A model generated the notes under the pieces. The model was not told the DNA's origin. It saw only the letters and a program-made list of their open reading frames with translations, and did not search any database. A stretch of 64,000 nucleotides of DNA from Palaeococcus ferrophilus DSM 13482 (GTDB lineage: Archaea > Methanobacteriota_B > Thermococci > Thermococcales > Thermococcaceae). A program made the position numbers and the translations under genes. The DNA is taken from positions 62,001 through 126,000 of the forward strand of contig NZ_LANF01000006.1 of the NCBI RefSeq assembly GCF_000966265.1, written 5' to 3'. Positions 1-8,056 of the stretch are shown here, piece after piece (position 1 is the first letter of the stretch; every line of letters starts with the position of its first letter).

Positions 1-27
1 TTGCCCCACCGTGGTAGGTTTCGAACT

Positions 28-906
28 TCAGAGGTTCAAGCACGGACACACCCCCGTTGAGAGCAGTGAAAAGGTTATTAAAACCCATTCGGCAACGATG
101 AAGGTGGAGACCCTCAAAGCCCGTTTTATGTCCTCAACGCCGGGCTCTCTCCCCGGGAACCGGTAAACCCCTCCCTTCTCAAGCCACACCCCGAGGACTG
201 CACCCATAGCTGCTATAGGCTTGTCGGAGTTTATTTTAAAGCGCGCGAGCCTCCAGTAGCGGAGCACCCTTCTCCCTCCGAGCGGGAGGTAGAGGAGCAC
301 GGTGATTCTAGCCGGGATGAAGTTTAAGATGTCGTCAAGCCTGGCCGAGAACTTCCCGAAGTACTCGTAGCGCTCGCTCATATATCCCAGCATGGCATCA
401 AGGGTGTTCACTGCCCTGTAAACCATCGCCCCCGGCAGGCCGAAGAGGAGGAGGTAGAAAAGGGGAGCGATGACGGAATCGTTCAGGTTCTCGGCGAGGC
501 TCTCTATGGCCGCGGAATTCAGATACGCCTCATCGAGGTTTGAAACGTCCCTGCTGACTATCATTGATACTGCCTTCCTCCTTTCCTCGATATTATCCAC
601 CGCCGTTTTTGATACGTGCTCGTGGAGGCTCCGTATGGCGAAGGAGCTCTTGAGGAGGTAGATGGCCAGGAGGTAGTTCAGGGGGGAGGGCGCGTAGAGG
701 GGAAGGAAGGAGAGGGTGAGCGCAAAGGCCACCACCACTCCGGCCGTGAAGAGGCCCGCGATGAAGTCAATAATGGGAGAGCGCCTTTTGTAGAGCGCAT
801 CCATATAACCCGCTACCCTGCCGAACCACACCACCGGGTGAAGCCTCGATGGCGGCTCGCCGAGGATGAAGTCCCAGAGCAGGGAGGCTACTATGAGGAG
901 GGTCAT
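28..906 (-). CDS. cbiB: Adenosylcobinamide-phosphate synthase CbiB/CobD
   Basis: A 292-residue integral membrane protein of the CbiB/CobD family. It joins adenosylcobyric acid to an aminopropanol arm to give adenosylcobinamide (phosphate) in cobalamin synthesis and salvage. The N-terminus [20 protein letters not shown] is the family signature (DxxxGxPxxxHPV). The middle stretch [17 protein letters not shown] and the segment [12 protein letters not shown] are also conserved, and several hydrophobic segments are present. Length is typical. The ATG start at 906 has only a weak ribosome-binding site. It is divergent from a 276-residue unknown and cbiZ; CbiZ yields adenosylcobyric acid, the substrate of this enzyme, so the locus fits cobinamide salvage. 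The family call is firm; substrate details are inferred. Confidence 0.93.
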   Translation of the reverse strand: MTLLIVASLLWDFILGEPPSRLHPVVWFGRVAGYMDALYKRRSPIIDFIAGLFTAGVVVAFALTLSFLPLYAPSPLNYLLAIYLLKSSFAIRSLHEHVSKTAVDNIEERRKAVSMIVSRDVSNLDEAYLNSAAIESLAENLNDSVIAPLFYLLLFGLPGAMVYRAVNTLDAMLGYMSERYEYFGKFSARLDDILNFIPARITVLLYLPLGGRRVLRYWRLARFKINSDKPIAAMGAVLGVWLEKGGVYRFPGREPGVEDIKRALRVSTFIVAEWVLITFSLLSTGVCPCLNL

Positions 907-929
907 GGGCCTAGTGGATATTTTATCCT

Positions 930-975
930 TTTTAAGCCTTGCCCACCAAAAGGTTTATTGGTGCCGGCCCATAAC
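930..975 (+). promoter_or_regulatory. Candidate promoter of the unknown gene/cbiZ unit
   Basis: The divergent gap between cbiB and the next gene contains an AAAAGGTTTATT element near 945-961. This resembles the Thermococcales BRE/TATA, and a GGAGGGTG ribosome-binding site lies just before the ATG at 993. The assignment is by eye only. Confidence 0.45.
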
Positions 976-992
976 CTTCGGAGGGTGTTAGG

Positions 993-1823
993 ATGGAGGA
1001 TTTTAGGGAGAGGGGACTGGCATTCTACAAAGCCGCCAGAGAGACTTTTGAAAGAATAAAAAGAGAAGAACCGAGTGTTGACGGCCTTCTGCGCCTCCAG
1101 TCCAACGTCCTCCTCAACCTGGCGGACGCTTCGCTCTACCTCTTTGCCGCGGGGGACTTCGAGGGAGTGGAGGAAGTGTACGGACTTTTCAGCGAGGTTA
1201 TGGACTTCCTGCGGGAGAACGGGCTTTTCCTGAGCGATGGGACCCTTCTCCAGCTCGGGGCCCTCGAGAAGGTAGATTTGGAGAGGGGCTTTTCCCTCGA
1301 CAGGCGCTTCTCTTCCCTCGGTGTCCCAAAGCCAGTCCAGGTCTGGGCCAACAGAATCATAAGGTTCCACAGGTACGCGGGGCTGATAAGGGAAGGGAGG
1401 GAGATACCATCCGGCTTGATAGGCGACCCGTTCTATGCACTCTTTGCCACGAGGGACGAGAACGACCGCTCATTCGGGGCATTCATAACCGCCCTGCGCA
1501 GGCTTTTCGAGCACTCGAGGGTTTCGTGGAGGCTCATGGCGGAGCTTCTGAAGTGGGAGCTCCTCCTCGGCACCCTAGAGCCGGGAAGGAGGTACGAATG
1601 CCCTGATGGGGTGTGCGAGACGTTTGAGGGGCACTTTGAGGTTTCCGCAGGCTTCCGGGAGGTCAGGCTCTCGGATGAGGTGAGCATCTACGAGCGCCGC
1701 GAAGGGGGGAAGAGGATAACCCTCGAGCTCGCCGAAGGGAGCGCGGAGATGCCCCTCGGTGAGGTGGTTGAACTCATAGGGATCGGCAGAGGTGTCGGCT
1801 TTGTGGCGAGAAAGCTTCCTTAG
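993..1823 (+). CDS. Conserved hypothetical protein in cobinamide-salvage locus
   Basis: A 276-residue soluble protein that I do not recognise. The first 130 residues look alpha-helical (charged, with FYKAARETFERIKREE near the N-terminus). The C-terminal 80 residues look beta-rich and contain a two-cysteine motif, YECPDGVC, near residue 205. There is no signal peptide or membrane segment. The ATG at 993 follows a strong GGAGGGTG site. Its 3' end overlaps the likely start of cbiZ by up to 32 bases, so the two are probably cotranscribed and translationally coupled. That suggests a role with CbiZ, for instance a helper in corrinoid handling, but this is only guilt by association. Confidence 0.8.
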   Translation: MEDFRERGLAFYKAARETFERIKREEPSVDGLLRLQSNVLLNLADASLYLFAAGDFEGVEEVYGLFSEVMDFLRENGLFLSDGTLLQLGALEKVDLERGFSLDRRFSSLGVPKPVQVWANRIIRFHRYAGLIREGREIPSGLIGDPFYALFATRDENDRSFGAFITALRRLFEHSRVSWRLMAELLKWELLLGTLEPGRRYECPDGVCETFEGHFEVSAGFREVRLSDEVSIYERREGGKRITLELAEGSAEMPLGEVVELIGIGRGVGFVARKLP

Positions 1824-2394
1824 GCCCTTTGAGGAGGAAATGCTCGCGTTGAGCAACGCACCCCACAACGGCGGCCTCTTTAGAGCGAGGGGATTCTTCT
1901 TCATGGGCGTGGAGAAGAACTACAGCGGGGATTACCGCAGGGACTGCCGCGAGTTCGAGGGTGCCCACGGGGTGGAGCGCTTCGTGGGCTTCATGACCGC
2001 CGCGAACATTCCGGAGGTTCTCTCCAAAGCGAGGAGTGGAAACGTTAGGGCCTACGTCACGGCCGGGATAACGAACCCCGCGATAGCCGGCGAGAGGGCT
2101 CCTCCGTGGGAGCCGGGAACCATAAACCTCGCCATCATTGTTGAGGACGGTCTCACGGTTGGTGCGCTGGCCAACGCGATAATGACCGCGACGGAGGCAA
2201 AAACCTACACCCTGCTGCGCCTTGGGTACAACGCGACTGGAACGACGAGCGACGGGATTGGCGTTTTTGCCTTCGAGGGGGAGAAGGAGTGGACGGGGAC
2301 AGCCACGGAGCTCGGGCTGAACATCGGCATCGCCGTCAGGGAGGCCCTCGAGGAGAGCATAAGGAAATGGGAGGCGCTCACTGGAGGGCCCTGA
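1792..2394 (+). CDS. cbiZ: Adenosylcobinamide amidohydrolase CbiZ
   Basis: A 200-residue CbiZ-family enzyme. It hydrolyses the amide bond of adenosylcobinamide to release adenosylcobyric acid, the archaeal route for salvaging cobinamide. Family-type motifs include [35 protein letters not shown] and the C-terminal [15 protein letters not shown], where TGTxSD is typical. The GTG at 1792 overlaps the preceding gene by 32 bases. A TTG at 1801 with AGAGGTG upstream is an alternative start that loses three residues. The 3' end overlaps the convergent trm1 by 17 bases. The neighbouring cbiB takes the product forward. Confidence 0.92.
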   Translation: MSALWRESFLRPFEEEMLALSNAPHNGGLFRARGFFFMGVEKNYSGDYRRDCREFEGAHGVERFVGFMTAANIPEVLSKARSGNVRAYVTAGITNPAIAGERAPPWEPGTINLAIIVEDGLTVGALANAIMTATEAKTYTLLRLGYNATGTTSDGIGVFAFEGEKEWTGTATELGLNIGIAVREALEESIRKWEALTGGP

Positions 2395-3517
2395 GGACAC
2401 CTACGACCCCTTCAAGGGGCGCGTCCGTCTTTATCCCCGTGGGGGAGAAGTGGGTCCTGCTGGCGTTAAAGCCTCCCTCCCTCAGGGACTCCACGACGTG
2501 GTCAGGCTTCCTCACCTCGAGGCCGTTCCTCTTGGCGATCATGGAGAGCTCGTAGAAGAGCGGGATGTCGAGCTCACCGTTTAGAATGCTCAGGAACTTG
2601 AGGGCCTTCTTTTTCTCCGCGAGCTCGCTCTTCTCGGCTTCTTCGAGCAGGGCCTCCACAAAGGAGTCATCCTTGAGCTCGCCGAGCCACATCGGACCGT
2701 GGGCCTTTCCCCGGGATGGGAGGAGCCCTTTCTCCACCTCAAAGCGGCCCGTTTTCTGGTCGAAGTAAACGTAACCGAGCTTCTCCACAGTCCCGTCCCC
2801 CGCCTTCGCCCCATCTTTGAGGCGGAGGAATGCCCTGAAGTAGTGGTCGCGGTAATAAGCTAGGAGAACCTCGAAGCCCATATCGTACTTGCCGATGTAC
2901 CTCGCTATGGTTCCAAGAAGGATTCTCAGACCGGTCTCGTGGCACAGCTCGCCCCTCAGGGGAAGGGCGTTGTACTTCCTTATGCAGGCGCTTTTGTAGG
3001 CTCCGCAGAGCACGCCCGTGTCCGTGGCCGTTACCGCGAGGTAGCCCTTCCTCCTGACGGCCCTCAGAGAGGCGTCAATGAAGGGAAGGGGCGTCCCGAA
3101 GGGGTCGAGGTCAACGAACTCGAAGTGCCTGAAGTTCTCGTCCATGAGTAGATTAGCGTCGAGGTTGGTCACGACGAGCTCTCTGAGGCCTTTAAAGAGG
3201 GCCCTCTTTTCGGAGCGTTCCGGAGAAAGGCCGAAGTTGAGTGAAACGTTCCTGATTATGAGCTCGAAGGCGTCGGGGTTTATGTCGTTGAGCCAGACCT
3301 CCTCCACCTGACTCTCGAGGGCGTACCTTATCCCCCTTATCCCTGTGGCGCTTAGTGCATCGAGGGCGTTCCCAACTCTCAGAACCCTCACGGCGAGGAC
3401 GCTTACGTCCCTGTTGAGCGCCATCACCGGGTTGTAGAAAACCGGCGCATCGTAAATCCTCTCCGCCTCGGGGACGAGAATCCTTGCTTTGCCCTCTTTT
3501 ATCTCGCGAAGCTCCAC
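2378..3517 (-). CDS. trm1: tRNA (guanine(26)-N(2))-dimethyltransferase Trm1
   Basis: A SAM-dependent methyltransferase that makes N2,N2-dimethylguanosine at tRNA position 26. Visible motifs are the SAM-binding segment [16 protein letters not shown], the catalytic-type DLDPFGTP, and the C-terminal family signature [14 protein letters not shown] chose the internal GTG at 3517 because GGTGAG lies five to six bases upstream and the resulting 379 residues match the length I recall for the Pyrococcus enzyme. A longer frame reaches 3565, where a GTG overlaps the L35Ae stop, but that start lacks a ribosome-binding site. A TATA-like TTTAAAAATC near 3545-3556 lies between the two candidates, so trm1 probably has its own promoter. 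Confidence 0.93.
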   Translation of the reverse strand: MELREIKEGKARILVPEAERIYDAPVFYNPVMALNRDVSVLAVRVLRVGNALDALSATGIRGIRYALESQVEEVWLNDINPDAFELIIRNVSLNFGLSPERSEKRALFKGLRELVVTNLDANLLMDENFRHFEFVDLDPFGTPLPFIDASLRAVRRKGYLAVTATDTGVLCGAYKSACIRKYNALPLRGELCHETGLRILLGTIARYIGKYDMGFEVLLAYYRDHYFRAFLRLKDGAKAGDGTVEKLGYVYFDQKTGRFEVEKGLLPSRGKAHGPMWLGELKDDSFVEALLEEAEKSELAEKKKALKFLSILNGELDIPLFYELSMIAKRNGLEVRKPDHVVESLREGGFNASRTHFSPTGIKTDAPLEGVVGVLRALQ

Positions 3518-3561
3518 GGTCTCACCGAAAAAAGTTTGGGAGGGGATTTTTAAACCTGTCG

Positions 3562-3819
3562 TCACCTTATGATGACTTCATCGCCGAGGGCCTGACCTGG
3601 AAGTCCAACCTCAAAGTAGACCCTCACAACTCCCTTCTCGCCGTGGGGCCTCAAAATCTTCCCCGTGATCCTCTTTCCCCTCGGGCTCTTCCATACGACC
3701 TTCCTGCCGATGTAGCGGGAGGCCTCCTCCCTCGTCCTCACTCCCTCAATCTCCACCAGCATGTGGTGGTTCCTCTGGTTGTGCTTCCCTCTGGCGTAGT
3801 TTAGGATTACACCCCTCAT
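3562..3819 (-). CDS. rpl35ae: Large ribosomal subunit protein L35Ae (eL33)
   Basis: An 85-residue basic protein of the archaeal/eukaryotic L35Ae family, a structural component of the large ribosomal subunit. Family features are the N-terminus [18 protein letters not shown], the segment [17 protein letters not shown], and the C-terminal [19 protein letters not shown]. The ATG at 3819 is preferred over the GTG at 3822 because GGTGGTG lies at the right distance. It is upstream of and codirectional with trm1, so the pair may be partly cotranscribed. Confidence 0.96.
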   Translation of the reverse strand: MRGVILNYARGKHNQRNHHMLVEIEGVRTREEASRYIGRKVVWKSPRGKRITGKILRPHGEKGVVRVYFEVGLPGQALGDEVIIR

Positions 3820-3873
3820 CACTACACCACCTCGAGAATAACCTTCCCTGAGGGGTTTTTAAAAATTGCGCGC

Positions 3874-3890
3874 CAAAGCTTTTAAGCTCC
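3874..3890 (+). promoter_or_regulatory. Candidate promoter for the box C/D sRNA
   Basis: CCAAAGCTTTTAAGC at 3874-3888 resembles the BRE plus TATA of Thermococcales. It lies about 25 bases before the expected 5' end of the C/D sRNA at about 3908. No protein gene starts on this strand nearby. Confidence 0.4.
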
Positions 3891-3907
3891 CGGGAGTAGC
3901 ATCACCT

Positions 3908-3966
3908 GGCGGATGAAGACCCTTGCCCAGTCTGAGCGATGATGACGTCGGTATTATCGGACGCCT
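3908..3966 (+). ncRNA. Box C/D guide sRNA (candidate)
   Basis: On the plus strand, between two minus-strand genes, the elements of an archaeal C/D sRNA appear in order. Box C is ATGAAGA (3913-3919, one change from consensus), followed by a 12-nt guide (3920-3931) and box D' CTGA (3932-3935). A 3-nt spacer leads to box C' ATGATGA (3939-3945, perfect), a second 12-nt guide (3946-3957), and box D CGGA (3958-3961, one change). The two equal 12-nt guides and 3-nt D'-C' spacer are the geometry expected for symmetric L7Ae/Nop5/fibrillarin particles. The boundaries are approximate. I did not identify the rRNA or tRNA targets; methylation would be expected opposite the fifth guide base before D' and D. 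Confidence 0.72.
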
Positions 3967-4001
3967 GGGGAGGCGCACTGCCACGTTTTTCGCGCCTCCC
4001 C
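3967..4001. terminator. Perfect 10-bp hairpin with T-rich loop
   Basis: GGGGAGGCGC (3967-3976) pairs perfectly with GCGCCTCCCC (3992-4001) around a 15-base loop that contains TTTTT on the plus strand. It lies between the end of the C/D sRNA and the stop codon of the ASCH gene. It may stabilise or end either transcript, or process the sRNA 3' end. The terminator label is a guess, since archaeal termination mainly uses T-runs. Confidence 0.45.
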
Positions 4002-4002
4002 G

Positions 4003-4569
4003 TTAGATTATCCCCTCCGCGAAGAGCTTGTGGTATGCCTCGAGGAGGGCCTTTTTAACCCTCGCCGGGCCGTACTTCCTAAGCGCCGCCTTCAGACCCT
4101 GTTCGTGGATGTGGGAAACGATTATATCAACGTCCTTGCCCGCGGAAACTCCGCTCTCAACGTAGAGTTTGGCCACTTCCCCTGGCTCCCTGTAGTTTAA
4201 GCCTTTGAGGAGCTTTAAAGGGACGGGCTCCACCCGCTTGACCAGCTCGAACTCGATTACGCTCACCTTATCTTCGGCATCCAGCGGGCCGTAAATTCTC
4301 GTCAGGGCATTTAAAAGCTCCTTAACGTCCCTGAAGCCGTCCTTCCTTGCGTCCTCATTGGTGAGCTCCCCCACCCGCTTTTTGGTCACGCCTCTGATGA
4401 GCACCTTCGCAACGGCGGTGTCGCTGGGGCGCGAGACAACGTAAACATCCCTTCCAGGCTTCGCCTCGTAGTCGCCGAACCTTATCGTGGTCGTCTTCTT
4501 CCCAGAGAGTATTTTCGGGACGTAGGCGCTATCCACCAGCATGAACTTCCTTATTTGAACCCTCGCCAC
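4003..4569 (-). CDS. ASCH domain RNA-binding protein
   Basis: A 188-residue protein with an N-terminal ASCH domain, a PUA-like fold thought to bind RNA or modified nucleosides. The family segment [20 protein letters not shown] is followed by DAVYVV-like and AVAKVLI strands up to about residue 110. The last 75 residues are helical and charged, with a repeated [16 protein letters not shown] helix. The GTG at 4569 has GGAGGTG seven bases upstream, inside the preceding HAD gene, so the two genes overlap by 41 bases and are probably coupled. The partner RNA is unknown. Confidence 0.85.
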   Translation of the reverse strand: MARVQIRKFMLVDSAYVPKILSGKKTTTIRFGDYEAKPGRDVYVVSRPSDTAVAKVLIRGVTKKRVGELTNEDARKDGFRDVKELLNALTRIYGPLDAEDKVSVIEFELVKRVEPVPLKLLKGLNYREPGEVAKLYVESGVSAGKDVDIIVSHIHEQGLKAALRKYGPARVKKALLEAYHKLFAEGII

Positions 4570-5254
4570 CGTTCAGCACCTCCAGAACCTCCGGGAGCTC
4601 CAGGAGGTCGTTTATCACGAAGTCGGCGTACTCCCTGTATTCAAGCTCCGCGTTTCTTCTCTTTCCGTAGCGGAACCAGACCGTGTGCATTCCCACGCCC
4701 TTGGCCCCGTAGATGTCGGAGTAGAGCCTGTCCCCCACCATCACCGCCTCTCCGGCACTCACGCCAAATACCTTGAGGGCCTTCTGGAATATCTTGGGAT
4801 GAGGCTTTTTCACGCCCTCAAAGTCCGAGATTATGACCTCCTCAAAAAAGTCGTCCAGCTCAAGCCTCAGAATCTTCTCCCACTGCTTTATGGGGTCGCC
4901 ATCGGTGATTATGCCAAGACGGTAGCCGGCTTTGCTGAGCCTAATGAGGGTTTTGCGCGCGTGTCTCACATCTCTGAGCTGGGTAAACTTGGTGTTGTGG
5001 TAGCCTATAACCCCAGCCGCCACCCATTTGGGGTTGTAAGGAATGTCAAGCCGCCTGAGGAGGTAGTCAAAGTGACGCGAGAAGTTGCTTCCGTATTCGT
5101 TTATGAGCTCAAGAAGCTCGTTGTAGGCCGTCTCGAAATCCACGGGGAGACCGTGCTTTATCATGTTTTCAATCGCGTTTCTCCGGGCTCTCTCGGCGAG
5201 AACAGAGGTATCGGCTATCGTATCATCCAGATCAAAGAACACAACCTCTATCAT
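4529..5254 (-). CDS. HAD-superfamily hydrolase (TIGR02253-like phosphatase)
   Basis: A 241-residue haloacid-dehalogenase-fold phosphatase. The motifs are complete: motif [12 protein letters not shown] (nucleophile and acid Asp), motif II IITDGD, the lysine of motif III in [10 protein letters not shown], and motif [12 protein letters not shown] helical cap of about 90 residues lies between motifs I and II. The Thermococcales relatives of this subgroup include a phosphatase acting on glyceraldehyde 3-phosphate and a group called TIGR02253, but the substrate cannot be read from sequence. The ATG at 5254 follows GGTGGGAGG. The 3' end overlaps the ASCH gene. Confidence 0.88.
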   Translation of the reverse strand: MIEVVFFDLDDTIADTSVLAERARRNAIENMIKHGLPVDFETAYNELLELINEYGSNFSRHFDYLLRRLDIPYNPKWVAAGVIGYHNTKFTQLRDVRHARKTLIRLSKAGYRLGIITDGDPIKQWEKILRLELDDFFEEVIISDFEGVKKPHPKIFQKALKVFGVSAGEAVMVGDRLYSDIYGAKGVGMHTVWFRYGKRRNAELEYREYADFVINDLLELPEVLEVLNGGEGSNKEVHAGG

Positions 5255-5287
5255 CCTCCCACCGATAAAAAGTAGGAGAGAGGGTAT

Positions 5288-6271
5288 TTAACGGTTGCGA
5301 AGGGGCTCCCGGACGATGCTGAACTCCATCGGGGCGTAAAGGGAGTCCCTCAGTTCCTCAACCTTGCCGGCAAGCATCCCGTTGAGTTTCTCACTTCCGT
5401 TGCCGCCGACTTTGGCCGCTAGTACCGCCTCAGCCTCAAGGGCTAAGCGGTAGCTCTCGATGGCGTTCCAGTAGTACCTCCTCTCAATGGTGACGAAGGT
5501 GCCGTTCAGGGGTATGTGCTCCCATCTGAGCCCCATTACGAGAACTCCGCTTCCCAGGCGCTCGGCATCCTCCGCGGTGGAGAGGGCATAAATCCTTTTC
5601 CTGAGGGTTCTTGCACCTTCAAGTGCCCCCTCGTAGTCCCCCTCAAGGTAGGCGCTGTAGAAGCTGTTCCACTCGCTCAAAAGGCCGGGAGGGATCCCCC
5701 TGGCCCTTGCCTCCGGGACGGTGCCCTCTCCGTTCCACTTCCACCTCTCCAGGGCCCACGCGGAGTAGTCGGCGTACTTGAAGCTCACGTTGATGAATGC
5801 AATGCTGAAGTTCTCAAGGAACTCGGACATGTTGAAGTCCCCGTTTATCTCGTCCACATTGTTAGCGATGTAACTCTGGAGGGCCAGTATCTCGCTCTCG
5901 CTCCACCCCTGCTCTCTGAAGTTTTCAACGGTCTCAGGAGGAAGACCATTTTGGGATACCTCCTCCGCCATGGCCCGTAGCTCTTCCTCCGTGTAGTACA
6001 GCTGAACCCCCGAGGCTTCAAGCTCTTCCTTGGCCTCCCAGACGAGAGTGGATATTGTGATGGCGTTGTCTATCCCATCCAGCGTGGAATTTATGAGCGC
6101 GGGAGCCAGGGTTTCATTGGCGGTGGCGTTGAACTCAACTATTAGCCCCGCTGTGCGCTCGAGTATTTCCCAGAATTCCGCGTATGGGTCGGTGCTTTCG
6201 GCGCCGGCCGGGATGGAAAGGAAGATGAGGCCGAGCACAAGGGGTACCATCAGCTTTCTCATGCTCTGCAT
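5288..6271 (-). CDS. Secreted helical protein of unknown function
   Basis: A 327-residue predicted exported protein: the signal peptide MQSMRKLMVPLVLGLIFLS ends near AGA-ES. The mature part is alpha-helical and acidic, with several N-glycosylation-type sequons (NATANET, NMSEF, NVSF, NGTF). I chose the ATG at 6271 because GGAGGTG lies five bases before it; an open frame runs further upstream to 6370 but has no site. A TATA-like GTATTTAAAT lies near 6310-6325 on this strand. The segment SAYLEGDYEGALEGARTLRKRIYAL resembles the AA..GDxxxA pattern in the secreted helical proteins at 10570 and 19080, so they may be distant relatives. It has no adjacent membrane regulator. Confidence 0.75.
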   Translation of the reverse strand: MQSMRKLMVPLVLGLIFLSIPAGAESTDPYAEFWEILERTAGLIVEFNATANETLAPALINSTLDGIDNAITISTLVWEAKEELEASGVQLYYTEEELRAMAEEVSQNGLPPETVENFREQGWSESEILALQSYIANNVDEINGDFNMSEFLENFSIAFINVSFKYADYSAWALERWKWNGEGTVPEARARGIPPGLLSEWNSFYSAYLEGDYEGALEGARTLRKRIYALSTAEDAERLGSGVLVMGLRWEHIPLNGTFVTIERRYYWNAIESYRLALEAEAVLAAKVGGNGSEKLNGMLAGKVEELRDSLYAPMEFSIVREPLRNR

Positions 6272-6384
6272 TTTAGCACCTCCAATCATTCCAAAGTTTT
6301 GAGGATAGGTGGGATTTAAATACTTTTTGGAAAAGTTAACAAGTCCTATCCCCCACCGAGGGAAAGGCATATTAGGAGAAAAGG

Positions 6385-6762
6385 TCAGAGGCCAACGTCG
6401 AGGTATGGGCCCTTCTTCCTCTGGCGCATCTGCCTGAAATATGCCTCCTCCTCAAGCCATTCCTGGATCAGCTTTTCTAGGGGCCACGTTAGTGAGATCG
6501 GCGTTGTCGTGGCGTATATAACCCTCCTGAAACCGAGCGCCCTCATCTTTGAGAGAGCCTCCTTAACCTCGCGGTTCTCCATGCCGTGCATGACGAAGAA
6601 CTTCCTGTCGTGCCAGTCGCCGCTCCCCTCGAGTGAGGGCGCCCTGTCAATTATCTCCTTGAGAACCCAGTCCCTGCAGTAGCTTGGAACCTCGTAGACC
6701 TCCTCAAAAGCGGATTTAATCAGCTCGACCTCTTCCCCTGAAAAGCCTATTATGAGTATCAT
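6385..6762 (-). CDS. DUF3783 domain protein
   Basis: A 125-residue soluble protein matching the archaeal DUF3783 type: the N-terminus MILIIGFSGEEVELIKSAF, a central KFFVMHGM strand, and a RRVIYATTTPISLTWPLEKL segment before a charged tail. The function is unknown; the fold looks like a small alpha/beta domain. The ATG at 6762 has GGTGG upstream. It begins 9 bases after the sir2 stop on the same strand, so the two are probably cotranscribed. Confidence 0.8.
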   Translation of the reverse strand: MILIIGFSGEEVELIKSAFEEVYEVPSYCRDWVLKEIIDRAPSLEGSGDWHDRKFFVMHGMENREVKEALSKMRALGFRRVIYATTTPISLTWPLEKLIQEWLEEEAYFRQMRQRKKGPYLDVGL

Positions 6763-6771
6763 GAGACCACC

Positions 6772-7533
6772 TCAGCATTTCTCCGCGAGACATGACTTAA
6801 CCTTTTCGAGGAGCCTCTCCATAACATCCCCCGCACTCCCGCGGAGGACGACGTCCGCCAAGTGCGTAATGCCCGTGTTCTCGGGGTTTACCTCTACGAG
6901 CCTGCCGCCCTCGTCCTTCACTATCATGGGAATGTATGCAGCCGGAAATACCTGCGCACTCGTCCCTATGACGAGGCAAACATCGGCCTTCTTTGCGAGG
7001 CTGACGGCTCTCCTCCATTCCGATTCCGGCAGGGGCTCACCGAACCACACCACGTCCGGTCTTAAGAGGGCACCACATTCCGGGCACCGTGGAAGGGCTT
7101 TTTCCTCTATGAACTCCTCAAGTCTGCCGCTCTCCTTCAGGTTTTCCCTGTAGGAGCAGGAGGAGCATTTGACGCGGTAGATGTTCCCGTGTAGCTCAAC
7201 AACGGTGTTACCTGCCTCGCGGTGGAGGTCGTCTATGTTCTGGGTTATCACCGCCTTCAGGAGGCCCATCCTCTCCAGTTCCGCAAGGGCAAAATGAGCG
7301 CGGTTTGGTTTTGCCTCCATCATCTTCCGCATCCTCATTCGGTAGAAGTCCCATACGAGCTCCGGGTTCCGGGAGAATGCCTGGGGCGTTGCCACTTCCT
7401 CTATGCGGTAGTTCTCCCACAGGCCGTTCTTTCCGCGGAAGGTCGGTATACCACTCTCCGCACTAATACCTGCACCTGTGAAGGCTATGAGAAAGCGGGA
7501 GCGCGCTATCAACCGTGCGGCTTCCTCTATCAT
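6772..7533 (-). CDS. cobB: NAD-dependent protein deacylase, Sir2 family
   Basis: A 253-residue sirtuin that uses NAD to remove acyl groups from protein lysines; in archaea it can act on Alba and other chromatin or metabolic proteins. Visible motifs are [17 protein letters not shown] (NAD binding), [11 protein letters not shown], the catalytic His in ELHGN, two zinc CxxC pairs (CSSC and CPEC), WFGEPLP and the terminal [12 protein letters not shown]. The R and Y residues in WENYRIEEV fit the class III (desuccinylase-type) pocket only loosely. The open frame extends upstream to 7998 on the antisense of hjc, but homology starts at the ATG at 7533. Confidence 0.94.
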   Translation of the reverse strand: MIEEAARLIARSRFLIAFTGAGISAESGIPTFRGKNGLWENYRIEEVATPQAFSRNPELVWDFYRMRMRKMMEAKPNRAHFALAELERMGLLKAVITQNIDDLHREAGNTVVELHGNIYRVKCSSCSYRENLKESGRLEEFIEEKALPRCPECGALLRPDVVWFGEPLPESEWRRAVSLAKKADVCLVIGTSAQVFPAAYIPMIVKDEGGRLVEVNPENTGITHLADVVLRGSAGDVMERLLEKVKSCLAEKC

Positions 7534-7651
7534 GGCTACCCCCAGGGATTTTATGTCCCCCGGTTTTATAGCTTTGCCTCCGGAAAGCTTAATTATCGGG
7601 AACTCCAAGGTTTGGGATAAGGAAGTGACGCAACCTCCGTGAGGGTCTAAA

Positions 7652-8056
7652 ATGAAGTACAGAAGAGGGGCGAGTGCTGAGAGGGAGCTCATAAAGCGGC
7701 TTGAGGAGAACGGCTTTGCAGTGGTGCGCTCGGCGGGAAGTAAAAAAGTGGACATCGTGGCCGGCAACGGCAGGAAATACCTCTGCATCGAGGTCAAGAG
7801 CACGAAGGGGGACAGGATATACCTGAGCGATGAGGACATCGAAAAGCTGACCTCCTTTGCGGGCCGCTTTGGGGGGGAGGCGTACATAGCGGTGAAGTTC
7901 ATCGGGGATGGGTGGAGCTTCTTCGAGCCCAAAAGCCTCCCGAAGAGCGGAAAGAACTTCAGGGTGGATAAGAAGCTCGCCAAATACAAGGCGCTCACGT
8001 TTGAGGAGGTTATAGGCGTTCAGAAGAGCCTCTTAGAGGTGGTGAAAGGTGAATAA
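7652..8056 (+). CDS. hjc: Holliday junction resolvase Hjc
   Basis: A 134-residue archaeal Hjc nuclease, which cuts four-way DNA junctions in recombination and fork repair. The N-terminus [19 protein letters not shown] carries the catalytic Glu. [20 protein letters not shown] carries the D and ExK residues of the PD-(D/E)XK core. Length is typical. It is divergent from sir2. The stop overlaps the GTG start of the next gene by 8 bases. Confidence 0.96.
   Translation: MKYRRGASAERELIKRLEENGFAVVRSAGSKKVDIVAGNGRKYLCIEVKSTKGDRIYLSDEDIEKLTSFAGRFGGEAYIAVKFIGDGWSFFEPKSLPKSGKNFRVDKKLAKYKALTFEEVIGVQKSLLEVVKGE

Noticed and set aside
1-27. Possible gene end before cbiB
   Set aside because: Only 27 bases; nothing can be supported.
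7534-7998. N-terminal extension of Sir2 by 155 codons
   Set aside because: The extension is antisense to hjc and has no sirtuin features; the ATG at 7533 begins the conserved domain.
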